DNA of 7,449 nucleotides from Clostridia bacterium (GCA_028703745.1 JAQVME010000059.1:1-7449); one strand, 5' to 3'. Shown: positions 1 through 6,689, numbered from the stretch's first letter. The notes: generated from the letters alone by a model not told the origin. Made by a program: numbers and translations.

Positions 1-1
1 G

Positions 2-607
2 GATGCGGTAACGACTCTTGTGCAAAAGTTTGGAGACCGGTTCAGAATTACGGAGATGTTGAGCTGGGGAGAGTATTTGTATAATTATTCCGACCTTTTG
101 GATTTGCCGGGCAAAAAGTATCACAGCAAGCGCAACCACATAAGCCAATTCAAAAAGCTCTATCCGTCGTCAGCTTTCAAGGAGATAACCACCTCAGACC
201 TGCCTCGCATCGCAGACTTTCTCGACAAATATTACGCCCAGACCGAAAAGGACCAGAAGATGTTCAATAAGGAAAGGGAGATGATGAAAAAAATCCTCGC
301 GTCATATTCCGAGCTCAAGGTTCAGAGCGGTTATCTCGAGATTGACGGCGAAATTGCCGCTTTCGCCATGGGCGAAACGCAGGGTGATACTATTTATATC
401 CATATAGAAAAAGCAGATATAAACTTCAAGGGGGCGTACGCCGCAATCAACAACGAGTACCTAAAATATTTCGCAGCAGAGGGCGTAAGCTTTGTCAACA
501 GGGAAGAGGATGTCGGCGATGCGGGGCTTCGAAAGGCAAAGCTCAGCTATCACCCCGTCGAAATAATCAAGAAATACTCGGTAAAGGACAGCAATGCAGA
601 TATCTGA
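2..607 (+). CDS. DUF2156 / phosphatidylglycerol lysyltransferase C-terminal-like protein (5' end cut off by the window)
   Basis: The reading frame is open to the left edge, so the GTG at position 20 is internal and roughly the first third of the gene is missing; 201 codons remain. The sequence matches the DUF2156 family, a GNAT-like fold related to the C-terminal domain of MprF. The visible hallmarks are an LPGKKYHSKRNHISQF segment after a tyrosine-rich stretch, then GYLEIDGEIAAFAMGE, then DTIYIHIEKAD, GAYAAINNEYL and NREEDVGDAGLRKAKLSYHP close to the end. MprF proteins transfer amino acids from aminoacyl-tRNA to phosphatidylglycerol, but stand-alone DUF2156 proteins such as this one lack the membrane flippase part and their substrate is not established. 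No membrane segment is visible in the part present. The gene ends 96 bases before secG, and no clear terminator with a T-run follows it. The family call is firm; the reaction is unknown. Confidence 0.85.
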   Translation, partial: DAVTTLVQKFGDRFRITEMLSWGEYLYNYSDLLDLPGKKYHSKRNHISQFKKLYPSSAFKEITTSDLPRIADFLDKYYAQTEKDQKMFNKEREMMKKILASYSELKVQSGYLEIDGEIAAFAMGETQGDTIYIHIEKADINFKGAYAAINNEYLKYFAAEGVSFVNREEDVGDAGLRKAKLSYHPVEIIKKYSVKDSNADI

Positions 608-631
608 CGCAGAATCTTACTAATTTTAATG

Positions 632-675
632 ATTATTTGCTTGTGATTTAACAAATAATATGTTAGAATAACATA
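632..675. repeat. Two inverted repeats overlapping the secG promoter
   Basis: Two perfect inverted repeats lie side by side. ATTATTTG (632-639) is mirrored by CAAATAAT (652-659) around a 12-base centre that contains the proposed -35 box. TATGTTA (659-665) is mirrored by TAACATA (669-675) around GAA, and this repeat covers the proposed -10 box. Their position suggests operator sites for a dimeric regulator, but AT-rich DNA produces such symmetry by chance fairly often. Neither is followed by a T-run, so they are poor candidates for a terminator of the upstream gene. Confidence 0.5.
641..669 (+). promoter_or_regulatory. Probable sigma-A promoter for secG
   Basis: A -35 box TTGTGA (641-646) is followed after exactly 17 bases by a -10 box TAGAAT (664-669). 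The -10 is preceded by TGT, giving an extended -10 motif. The boxes match the consensus at four and five of six positions. Transcription would start near 676 and leave a leader of about 28 bases containing the secG ribosome binding site. Assigned by eye. Confidence 0.65.
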
Positions 676-703
676 CGCATCTCAAGATGAGGAGTCAAAG
701 AAA

Positions 704-979
704 ATGTTTGATTGGTTTTTATTTTATACGGTTTTGTCCATAGTCTTTATGGTCTTTATGGTACTTTTCTCTATTGTCATGATAATAATCGTTGTCATGC
801 AACAGGGCAATTCCAATAATCTCGGAGCCATAGCCGGAGGAGCTGAATCGTTTTTCGGAAAGAACAAGGCAAGATCGCTCGATGCGAAGTTCAAAAGATG
901 GACCATCATAGTCGCCGCAATGATATTAGTCACCTCAATGCTGTTCTTCGTGGTACAAATACTCAAAGCAAGACTATAA
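704..979 (+). CDS. secG: Preprotein translocase subunit SecG
   Basis: SecG is the small non-essential partner of SecY and SecE in the protein-conducting channel of the cytoplasmic membrane and helps SecA-driven export. The 91-residue product has the family layout: a first hydrophobic helix at about residues 5-33, a loop with the diagnostic series QQGNSNNLGAIAGGAESFFGK (about 34-53) running into the KARSLDAKFKR segment, and a second helix at about 66-87. The first hydrophobic stretch is rather long and rich in Met and Phe. The ATG is preceded by AGGAG at 690-694 with a 9-base spacer. The gene has its own promoter and terminator, so it is probably monocistronic. In many Firmicutes secG is followed by rnr (RNase R) and smpB; here smpB is next and rnr is missing. 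Confidence 0.95.
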   Translation: MFDWFLFYTVLSIVFMVFMVLFSIVMIIIVVMQQGNSNNLGAIAGGAESFFGKNKARSLDAKFKRWTIIVAAMILVTSMLFFVVQILKARL

Positions 980-1007
980 AGAGTACCACAAAACAAGCGA
1001 AACTGAC

Positions 1008-1044
1008 GACGGCTTACTAGAGAGTACAGCCGTCTTTTTGTTTT
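1008..1044 (+). terminator. Rho-independent terminator of secG
   Basis: GACGGCT (1008-1014) pairs with AGCCGTC (1028-1034). The stem continues with TACT (1015-1018) against AGTA (1023-1026), leaving one bulged C at 1027 and a four-base AGAG loop. TTTTTGTTTT (1035-1044) follows directly. It lies 28 bases after the secG stop codon and separates secG from the smpB operon. Confidence 0.92.
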
Positions 1045-1085
1045 ACTAGCGACAATAATATAAACCTTGACCTGTCCACACCTTG

Positions 1086-1114
1086 TTTACTTATTAAATT
1101 GCGTTAGATATAAA
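1086..1114 (+). promoter_or_regulatory. Possible promoter for the smpB operon
   Basis: The best pair I can find is TTTACT (1086-1091) and TATAAA (1109-1114), 17 bases apart, matching the sigma-A consensus at four and five of six positions. Transcription would begin near 1121, giving a leader of about 25 bases. The region is very AT-rich and offers alternatives, for example TTGCGT (1099-1104) with TATTAT (1122-1127), also 17 apart. A promoter is expected here because a strong terminator lies just upstream; the exact boxes are uncertain. Confidence 0.5.
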
Positions 1115-1145
1115 AATATGATATTATAACTAGATAGAGGATATT

Positions 1146-1595
1146 ATGATAAAGGTAATTGCCACCAACAAAAAAGCCTACCACGATTACTTCATAGAGG
1201 AGACCTATGAGGCGGGTATTGCGCTTGTTGGCAGCGAAGTAAAGAGCATAAGACTGGGCAACATAAATCTCAAGGACAGCTTTGCGCTGGTCAGGGGAGG
1301 CTCGGCATTTCTTATGAACGTACACATTTCGCCGTATAAAATGGGCAGCTATTTCAACCCCGAACCCCGTAGGGAAAGGCGGCTGCTGCTAAACCGTCAA
1401 GAGATAAATAAGCTGCGCGGCAAGGTCGAAAAGAAGGGTTATACGCTGGTCGCCACTAAGATTTATTTCAAGGATTCGCTGGTGAAGGTTGAGATAGGCG
1501 TAGCAAAAGGCAAGGAGCTGCACGACAAACGGCAAACCATAAAAGAAAGAGAGCAACAAAGGCAAACAGAAAGGGCGCTGGCAGATTACAATTAA
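1146..1595 (+). CDS. smpB: SsrA-binding protein SmpB
   Basis: SmpB binds tmRNA (SsrA) and carries it into the A site of stalled ribosomes, so that the incomplete protein is tagged for degradation and the ribosome is released. The 149-residue product is a typical length. Visible family motifs are KKAYHDYFIEETYEAGIAL (about 9-27), GSEVKSIR (29-36), NVHISPY (58-64), the RRERRLLLNRQEI block (75-87), KGYTLV (97-102) and the AKGKELHDKR motif (120-129), followed by the basic tail that occupies the empty mRNA channel. Small departures from consensus are Asn at 83 where the LLLH motif usually has His, and GKE instead of GKK at 122-124. The ATG has AGAGG at 1136-1140 with a 5-base spacer. No tmRNA gene is visible in this window. 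It is probably the first gene of the run extending to the right edge. Confidence 0.96.
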   Translation: MIKVIATNKKAYHDYFIEETYEAGIALVGSEVKSIRLGNINLKDSFALVRGGSAFLMNVHISPYKMGSYFNPEPRRERRLLLNRQEINKLRGKVEKKGYTLVATKIYFKDSLVKVEIGVAKGKELHDKRQTIKEREQQRQTERALADYN

Positions 1596-1668
1596 GTTAA
1601 GTCCGCTAAGAAAGTCCAAAGCGCAACGAAAAAGCACAGAATTCTTTATACAGCGAGGTATACGTAAA

Positions 1669-2952
1669 ATGAAGAGTATTGACACAAAATGTGTACAAGC
1701 CGGGTACAACCCCAAGAACGGAGAGCCGAGGGTGCTGCCAATTTATCAAAGCACAACCTTCAGTTATGATACACCGGAGGAGATGGGCGATTTGTTCGAC
1801 CTGAAGAAAGCCGGGTATTTTTATACCAGACTGGGGAATCCCACTTTAGGCGCCCTGGAAGACAAAATCACCGCGCTTGAGGGCGGTTCGGGTGCCATGG
1901 CATGCGCAAGCGGCATGGCGGCAACGACACTGGCGGTCTTTACAGTTGCGCAGGCGGGCGACAACATAATCTCTTTGTCAACTATTTACGGCGGCACCTA
2001 CAACCTGTTCAAAATCACCCTGCCCAAGCTGGGCATTGATTGTCGGTTCGTAAGACCCGATTGCACCGCGGAGGACATCGAAAGCCTAATAGACGGCAAC
2101 ACCAAGCTTATTTTTGTCGAGACCTTCGCCAACCCTGCAATGTATGTCGCGGATTTTGCCCTGCTTTCAAAAGTGGCAAAAAAGCATAAGCTGCTGCTTG
2201 TCGTAGACAACACGCTGGCAACTCCCGTCATATGCCGTCCTTTTGAGCACGGCGCCAATATCGTCGTGCATTCCTCGACGAAATACCTCGACGGGCACGC
2301 TTGCAGTTTGGGCGGTCTTATTGTAGACGGCGGGAACTTCGACTATAAGGACAACGCAAGATACGCGGGGTTCAACCTGCCCGACGAAAGCTATCACGGT
2401 ATGGTTTATGCGCGCGATTGCGGCGCTGTTGCATTCATCACAAAAGCAAGAGTGCAATACATGAGAGAGATGGGCGCGCAGATGGCGCCAATGAACGGCT
2501 TCCTAACCAATATGGGCATAGAGACTCTTCACCTTCGCATGGCGCGCCACAGCGAGAATGCGCTTGCCGTAGCCAAGCTTTTGAGAGACAGCAACGCCGT
2601 GGAATGGGTAAAGTATTCCGGTCTTGACACCGACGAAAATCACGCGCTTGCAATGAAATATTTTGACAACGGCTACTGTTCGGGCATGGTGACCTTCGGC
2701 ATAAAAGGCGGAAGGGCGGCTGCTTCTAAATTCCAGAAGGCGCTGAGGCTGTTACGGATAGTAACTCATATTGCCGATGCCAGGAGCTGTGTGCTTCATC
2801 CCGCGTCAAGCACTCACCGTCAGCTTTCCGACCGTGATTTGTTCGACTGCGGTATCAGCGACAACCTAATAAGGCTGTCTTTGGGCATAGAAGGGAAAGA
2901 AGATATCCTCGAAGATGTCGCCGGCGCCCTTAACGAAAGTCAAAGGAGTTGA
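1669..2952 (+). CDS. metY: O-acetylhomoserine aminocarboxypropyltransferase (O-acetylhomoserine sulfhydrylase), MetY
   Basis: This is a cytosolic PLP enzyme of the Cys/Met metabolism family. MetY converts O-acetylhomoserine plus sulfide to homocysteine and acetate, the direct sulfhydrylation route to methionine. The 427-residue length suits MetY rather than the shorter (about 380-400) cystathionine synthases and lyases. The PLP lysine is Lys205 in HSSTKYLDGH. Other active-site features are YTRLGNPT (52-59), the glycine-rich phosphate-binding turn ASGMAA (80-85), the ring-binding aspartate Asp180 in VVDNT, HPASSTHRQLS (377-387) typical of this branch, and the carboxylate-binding Arg402 in IRLSLGIE. 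A weak ribosome site GAGG (1655-1658) sits 10 bases before the ATG. The stop codon is one base from the metA start, and the metA product is the expected supplier of the substrate. No riboswitch-sized leader precedes it. Confidence 0.93.
   Translation: MKSIDTKCVQAGYNPKNGEPRVLPIYQSTTFSYDTPEEMGDLFDLKKAGYFYTRLGNPTLGALEDKITALEGGSGAMACASGMAATTLAVFTVAQAGDNIISLSTIYGGTYNLFKITLPKLGIDCRFVRPDCTAEDIESLIDGNTKLIFVETFANPAMYVADFALLSKVAKKHKLLLVVDNTLATPVICRPFEHGANIVVHSSTKYLDGHACSLGGLIVDGGNFDYKDNARYAGFNLPDESYHGMVYARDCGAVAFITKARVQYMREMGAQMAPMNGFLTNMGIETLHLRMARHSENALAVAKLLRDSNAVEWVKYSGLDTDENHALAMKYFDNGYCSGMVTFGIKGGRAAASKFQKALRLLRIVTHIADARSCVLHPASSTHRQLSDRDLFDCGISDNLIRLSLGIEGKEDILEDVAGALNESQRS
2942..2948 (+). promoter_or_regulatory. 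Ribosome binding site that fixes the metA start
   Basis: AAAGGAG (2942-2948), inside the last codons of metY, sits 5 bases before the ATG at 2954. It favours that ATG over the in-frame ATG at 2915. The metY stop (2950-2952) lies between this site and the start, an arrangement suited to translational coupling. Confidence 0.85.
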
Positions 2953-2953
2953 T

Positions 2954-3862
2954 ATGCCGATAGTTATACCAAAAGAAATACCCGCCTACAACGTACTGAC
3001 GCAAGAAAATATATTTGTAATGCCGAAAAAGCGCGCAGAGATGCAGGACATTCGGCCTATAGAAATAGCCATTGTCAACCTCATGCCCACAAAGGTGGTT
3101 ACAGAGACTCAGCTGATGCGACTGCTTGGCAACTCGCCGTTGCAGGTCAATATTACGCTGATAAAAACCGAATCCTACAAAGGCACCAATACGGCGCAGA
3201 CGCATATGGACAAGTTCTACAAGAGCTACCAAGAAATAAAGGACAAGTACTTTGACGGCATGATAATAACCGGCGCTCCCGTGGAAACACTGGAATACGA
3301 GGACGTAAAGTACTGGGACGAGCTGTGCGAAATTATGGAATTCGCCGACAGGAAGGTTACCTCGACGATATTCATTTGTTGGGGTGCTCAGGCTGCCTTG
3401 AAGTACTATTTTGGTATCCCAAAGTATGAGCTACAGTCAAAGCTGTTCGGCGTCTATAAGAACCGCGCGGTGGTCAGCTATGACCTCTTGCTCAAGGGCA
3501 TGAACGACCGTTTCTCCATACCTCATTCCCGTTATACCACTATTGACGAGGGTGAGGTCTACAAGAATGAAAAGCTGCAAGTGCTTGCCGTCGGAGACGA
3601 ATGCGGCATAAGCATAGCAAAGTCCGTTGACAACAGAAAATTCTTTTTCTTCGGGCATTCCGAATACGACCGCGAAACGCTCAAGAACGAATACCTGAGA
3701 GACCTTGCCAAGGGTATGGACGTCAAAAAACCGGCAAATTATTTTATTAACGAAGATATTGACAATATTAATATGAGCTGGAACTCTACAGGCAATCTTC
3801 TTTTCTATAATTGGCTGAATTATTACGTATATCAGGTCACACCCTACGAATTTCGGCAATAA
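2954..3862 (+). CDS. metA: Homoserine O-acetyltransferase, MetA (HTS) family
   Basis: This enzyme activates homoserine by moving an acyl group from acyl-CoA to its hydroxyl, the committing step of methionine synthesis. I place the start at 2954: the protein then begins MPIVIPKEIPAY, the usual MetA N-terminus, and is 302 residues long. With this start the active-site residues fall at the classical numbers: nucleophile Cys142 in FICWGAQAAL, His235 and Glu237 in FGHSEYD, and Arg249. The N-terminal NLMPTKVVTE segment (42-51) with Lys47 is also present. Residue 111 is Glu, in TGAPVE. In this family Glu111 goes with acetyl-CoA use and Gly with succinyl-CoA, so the product is probably O-acetylhomoserine despite the frequent label homoserine O-succinyltransferase. 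That agrees with metY lying one base upstream. The longest frame begins at 2915 inside metY and would add 13 atypical residues. Confidence 0.95.
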   Translation: MPIVIPKEIPAYNVLTQENIFVMPKKRAEMQDIRPIEIAIVNLMPTKVVTETQLMRLLGNSPLQVNITLIKTESYKGTNTAQTHMDKFYKSYQEIKDKYFDGMIITGAPVETLEYEDVKYWDELCEIMEFADRKVTSTIFICWGAQAALKYYFGIPKYELQSKLFGVYKNRAVVSYDLLLKGMNDRFSIPHSRYTTIDEGEVYKNEKLQVLAVGDECGISIAKSVDNRKFFFFGHSEYDRETLKNEYLRDLAKGMDVKKPANYFINEDIDNINMSWNSTGNLLFYNWLNYYVYQVTPYEFRQ

Positions 3863-3867
3863 GGCGG
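3861..3867 (+). promoter_or_regulatory. Ribosome binding site of recF, overlapping the metA stop
   Basis: AAGGCGG (3861-3867) starts within the metA TAA. Its AAGG core lies 7 bases before the ATG at 3872, which supports that ATG over the adjacent in-frame TTG at 3869. Terminating metA ribosomes would sit on this site. Confidence 0.6.
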
Positions 3868-3871
3868 ATTG

Positions 3872-4984
3872 ATGGTAATAGAAAGGCTGAGCCTCCAAAA
3901 CTTTCTCAGTTATGAGAAGCAGCAAATAAGCTTTAATAAGGGACTCAACGTCGTGACGGGACCCAACGCCAGCGGCAAGACCAACCTCATTGAGGCGATA
4001 TATATGTCCTCAATCGGCAAGACCGCGCGCAATACCAAGGACAAGGATTTGATAAATTGGCAGTCGAAAGAAGGAGCTAGAGTTGAGCTGGCGGTCACAA
4101 AGAATTACGGCGGGCACAGCATAGCTATCACAATAGATTCTGGCGGCAAGAAATACATCATGATAGACGGACTGCCTATATCACGGCTCGGCGAGCTGCT
4201 CGGAGGCTTGAACGTAGTGTTCTTTTCTCCGGACGAGATGAAGCTCATCAAGGATTCGCCGGTCGACAGAAGGCGGTTTCTCGACATCAGTCTGTCACAG
4301 CAGAGCAAGACGTACTTTTATGCGTTGCTGAAATACAACAAATTGCTGGCGCAACGCAACAAGCTGCTCAAGGACTATCGCAATAATGCCTCGTTGGACG
4401 GTATGGTGGCGCTGGTGGATGATGCAATAGCGCCCTGCGCCGAGCATATATTGCTGAGGCGTAAGGAATTCGTCGACAAACTCAGACCCCACGCGGCTGA
4501 GCAGCACCAAAGAATTACCGGCGGCAAAGAAAAGCTTGACATAAGCTACGAAACCGAGGACATAGACTTTTCGGACATAAAAAACGGCATAAAAGCGCTA
4601 CTGAAGAGCTCGCTTGAGAAGGATAAACGGCTGGAGTATACCACTGCGGGAGTGCATCGCGACGACCTGAAGATAGTGGCAGGCGGCATCGATGTGCGGA
4701 AATTCGGCTCGCAAGGGCAACAGAGAACGGCAGTACTTTCACTCAAGCTTGCCGAAATATTTATGCTGAAAGAGAGTACGGGCGAGTATCCCGTGTTGCT
4801 GCTCGACGACGTATTGAGCGAGCTTGACGAAAAAAGGCAGCGCGCGCTACTGTCGGCAGTCAAAGGCGTGCAGACTATACTTACGGGCACGGATTTTGAC
4901 GGCGCGCTTATTGATTACGATTATGCAGAGTTCCGTATACGGGATGCAAAGATTACAAAAACGGAGAAAACACATGCTGACTGA
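3872..4984 (+). CDS. recF: DNA replication and repair protein RecF
   Basis: RecF is an SMC-like ABC ATPase that works with RecO and RecR to load RecA at single-stranded gaps and stalled forks. The 370-residue length is normal. The N-terminus IERLSLQNFLSYEKQQISF is typical. Walker A is GPNASGKT (30-37), DRRRFLD follows at about 132-138, the ABC signature is SQGQQRT (280-286), and Walker B plus D-loop is VLLLDDVLSELD (308-319). The helical middle part contains the QRNKLLKD segment common in RecF. I prefer the ATG at 3872; a TTG at 3869 would only add one Met. RecF usually sits beside dnaA, dnaN and gyrB, but here it lies between metA and argS. Its last 11 bases overlap the start of argS in another frame. 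Confidence 0.95.
   Translation: MVIERLSLQNFLSYEKQQISFNKGLNVVTGPNASGKTNLIEAIYMSSIGKTARNTKDKDLINWQSKEGARVELAVTKNYGGHSIAITIDSGGKKYIMIDGLPISRLGELLGGLNVVFFSPDEMKLIKDSPVDRRRFLDISLSQQSKTYFYALLKYNKLLAQRNKLLKDYRNNASLDGMVALVDDAIAPCAEHILLRRKEFVDKLRPHAAEQHQRITGGKEKLDISYETEDIDFSDIKNGIKALLKSSLEKDKRLEYTTAGVHRDDLKIVAGGIDVRKFGSQGQQRTAVLSLKLAEIFMLKESTGEYPVLLLDDVLSELDEKRQRALLSAVKGVQTILTGTDFDGALIDYDYAEFRIRDAKITKTEKTHAD
4963..4966 (+). promoter_or_regulatory. Ribosome binding site that fixes the argS start inside recF
   Basis: GGAG (4963-4966) lies 7 bases before the ATG at 4974, within the final codons of recF. It supports this start over the much earlier in-frame ATG at 4824, which lies deep in the recF coding sequence and has no family support. 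Confidence 0.75.
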
Positions 4985-6683
4985 CAACAAGAGAATAATA
5001 GCCTCTCTCATTGACATTGAAGGCGAGTGTGCGGAGGATATTTATAACAGTATCGCCGTGCCCCCCGATGACAAAATGGGAGATTATGCTTTGCCCTGTT
5101 TTGCCTTCGCAAAAAAACTGCGCAAGGCGCCGACGGCAATAGCAAATGAGCTTGCGACCGCCATAAATTCCGCCAAGAAACCGCCGATAGACAGAGCAGA
5201 GGCAGTCAACGGCTATTTGAATATATATATAGACAAGCTTTATTATGCAAAAGACCTGCTCGAAAAAATAATAAGAGAGGGCAAGAATTACGGCTCAAGC
5301 CATATTGGCGAGGGACGTACGGTATGTATCGACTATTCCTCGATAAATATAGCAAAACCCTTTCATATCGGACATCTGTGCACCACTGTCATAGGCGGCG
5401 CACTCTACAAGGTTTACAAGAAGCTGGGCTACAAGACGGTCGGAATCAATCATTTGGGTGACTGGGGAACGCAGTTTGGTAAGCTTATTGTGGCATTTAA
5501 GCTATGGGGCAAAAAGGAAAGACTGGACGCTGAGGGCATGACGTATCTGAATGAGCTTTATGTGAAGTATCATAGGGAGAGTGAGCAGGACGTTACGCTT
5601 GACGACAAAGCGCGCTACTGGTTCCGCAAGATAGAAGAGGGCGACAAGGACGCCGTCGAGCTGTTCGACCTGTTCAAGGAAATTACCCTCAAGGAAGTAA
5701 AAAAGACTTACAAAAGGCTGAAAATCAGCTTTGACAGCTACAACGGGGAGGCTTTTTATAACGACAAAATGCAGCCCGTGCTCGACGAACTGGACGAAAA
5801 AAAGCTACTTGTAGAATCCGACGGCGCAAAGGTTGTCGAGCTTTCGCAGTACGATATGCCTCCGTGTCTGCTCGTTAAGGCCGACGGCGCCACGCTGTAC
5901 GCCACGAGGGATTTGGCGGCGGCTTTCTACCGCAAAAAGAGGTACGATTTTTATAAATGTCTTTATGTTGTGGCATACCAGCAGAACCTGCATTTCCGCC
6001 AGTTCTTTAAGGTGCTGGAGCTTATGGGCAAGGACTGGGGGCTGTATCATGTAGCCTTCGGAATGGTGTCGCTTGAAGACGGCGCAATGTCCACAAGAAA
6101 GGGCAAGGTAATACTGCTCGAGGACGTGCTGAACAAGGCCGTGGAGAAGTCTCTCGCCATAATCGCCGAAAAAAGTCCCGGACTCAAGGACAAGCAAAAA
6201 ATATCCGAGAAGGTGGGTGTGGGAGCGGTCATTTTTTACGCGCTGTACAACAACCGCATAAAGGACATTGTTTTCAGCTACGACAAGGTGCTGAATTTCG
6301 ACGGAGAGACGGGGCCTTATGTACAATATACCAATGCCAGATGCAACAGCGTGCTGAAAAAAGCCGGTTTTAAGGCGCTTATGAATGATGACCTTCCGGC
6401 AGATTTTGAAAGCATAAACAACGTTGAGGGGCTGAAGCTGATTACGTTGCTTGAGGATTTTCCGAATGTCCTGGCTGACGTCACCGAAAAGAACGAGCCG
6501 TGTTATGTCAGCCGTTATCTTGTAGGGCTATGTCAGGCGTTCAACAGATTCTATTATGCGCACAGAATAATGGACGTGGAGGCGCCGCAAAAGAAGGCGA
6601 GAGCCATGCTGGTAAGCAGCGTGCACACCGTGATTGAGGAGGGACTGCGTCTGCTGGGTATATTCTCGCCCGCGCAGATGTAA
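4974..6683 (+). CDS. argS: Arginyl-tRNA synthetase
   Basis: ArgS is a class I aminoacyl-tRNA synthetase that charges tRNA-Arg with arginine in the cytosol. With the start at 4974 the protein has 569 residues, a usual bacterial size. The N-terminal tRNA-binding domain (about 1-110) includes GDYALPCFAFAKKLRKAP. The Rossmann catalytic domain carries the class I HIGH motif at 131-134 in NIAKPFHIGHL, then NHLGDWGTQFGK (159-170) and the KMSKS-equivalent MSTRKG (372-377). The C-terminal anticodon-binding helical domain begins near QYTNARCNSV (451-460) and ends with GIFSPAQM, the usual ArgS terminus. The position after HIGHL, often Arg, is Cys136. The longest frame starts at 4824 but its first 50 residues are out-of-frame recF sequence with no ArgS resemblance. 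It overlaps recF by 11 bases, which implies coupled translation. Confidence 0.96.
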   Translation: MLTDNKRIIASLIDIEGECAEDIYNSIAVPPDDKMGDYALPCFAFAKKLRKAPTAIANELATAINSAKKPPIDRAEAVNGYLNIYIDKLYYAKDLLEKIIREGKNYGSSHIGEGRTVCIDYSSINIAKPFHIGHLCTTVIGGALYKVYKKLGYKTVGINHLGDWGTQFGKLIVAFKLWGKKERLDAEGMTYLNELYVKYHRESEQDVTLDDKARYWFRKIEEGDKDAVELFDLFKEITLKEVKKTYKRLKISFDSYNGEAFYNDKMQPVLDELDEKKLLVESDGAKVVELSQYDMPPCLLVKADGATLYATRDLAAAFYRKKRYDFYKCLYVVAYQQNLHFRQFFKVLELMGKDWGLYHVAFGMVSLEDGAMSTRKGKVILLEDVLNKAVEKSLAIIAEKSPGLKDKQKISEKVGVGAVIFYALYNNRIKDIVFSYDKVLNFDGETGPYVQYTNARCNSVLKKAGFKALMNDDLPADFESINNVEGLKLITLLEDFPNVLADVTEKNEPCYVSRYLVGLCQAFNRFYYAHRIMDVEAPQKKARAMLVSSVHTVIEEGLRLLGIFSPAQM

Positions 6684-6689
6684 TTTATT

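Noticed and set aside
632..659. The ATTATTTG/CAAATAAT hairpin as a terminator for the DUF2156 gene
   Set aside because: The stem is almost entirely A-T and is followed by ATGTTAG rather than a T-run; it also encloses the secG -35 box, so an operator or chance origin is more plausible.
980..1145. A tmRNA (ssrA) gene next to smpB
   Set aside because: The space is about 165 bases and already contains a terminator and promoter; a tmRNA is about 350 bases and there is no tRNA-like 3' end.
1596..1668. A SAM riboswitch or T-box ahead of metY
   Set aside because: The gap is only 73 bases; I see no set of paired helices, no T-box-like motif and no terminator hairpin.
3437..3925. A 162-codon open frame on the - strand opposite metA and the start of recF
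   Set aside because: The + strand here encodes the MetA active site (His235, Glu237) and the recF start; the antisense product has no family features.
5805..6326. A 173-codon open frame on the - strand inside argS
   Set aside because: It is fully opposite the catalytic part of argS, shows no recognisable domain, and has no evident ribosome site.
4974..6683. A defective ArgS because the KMSKS motif reads AMSTRKG
   Set aside because: ArgS enzymes commonly depart from canonical KMSKS, and MSTRKG is a usual form in this branch; the HIGH motif and the C-terminal domain are intact.
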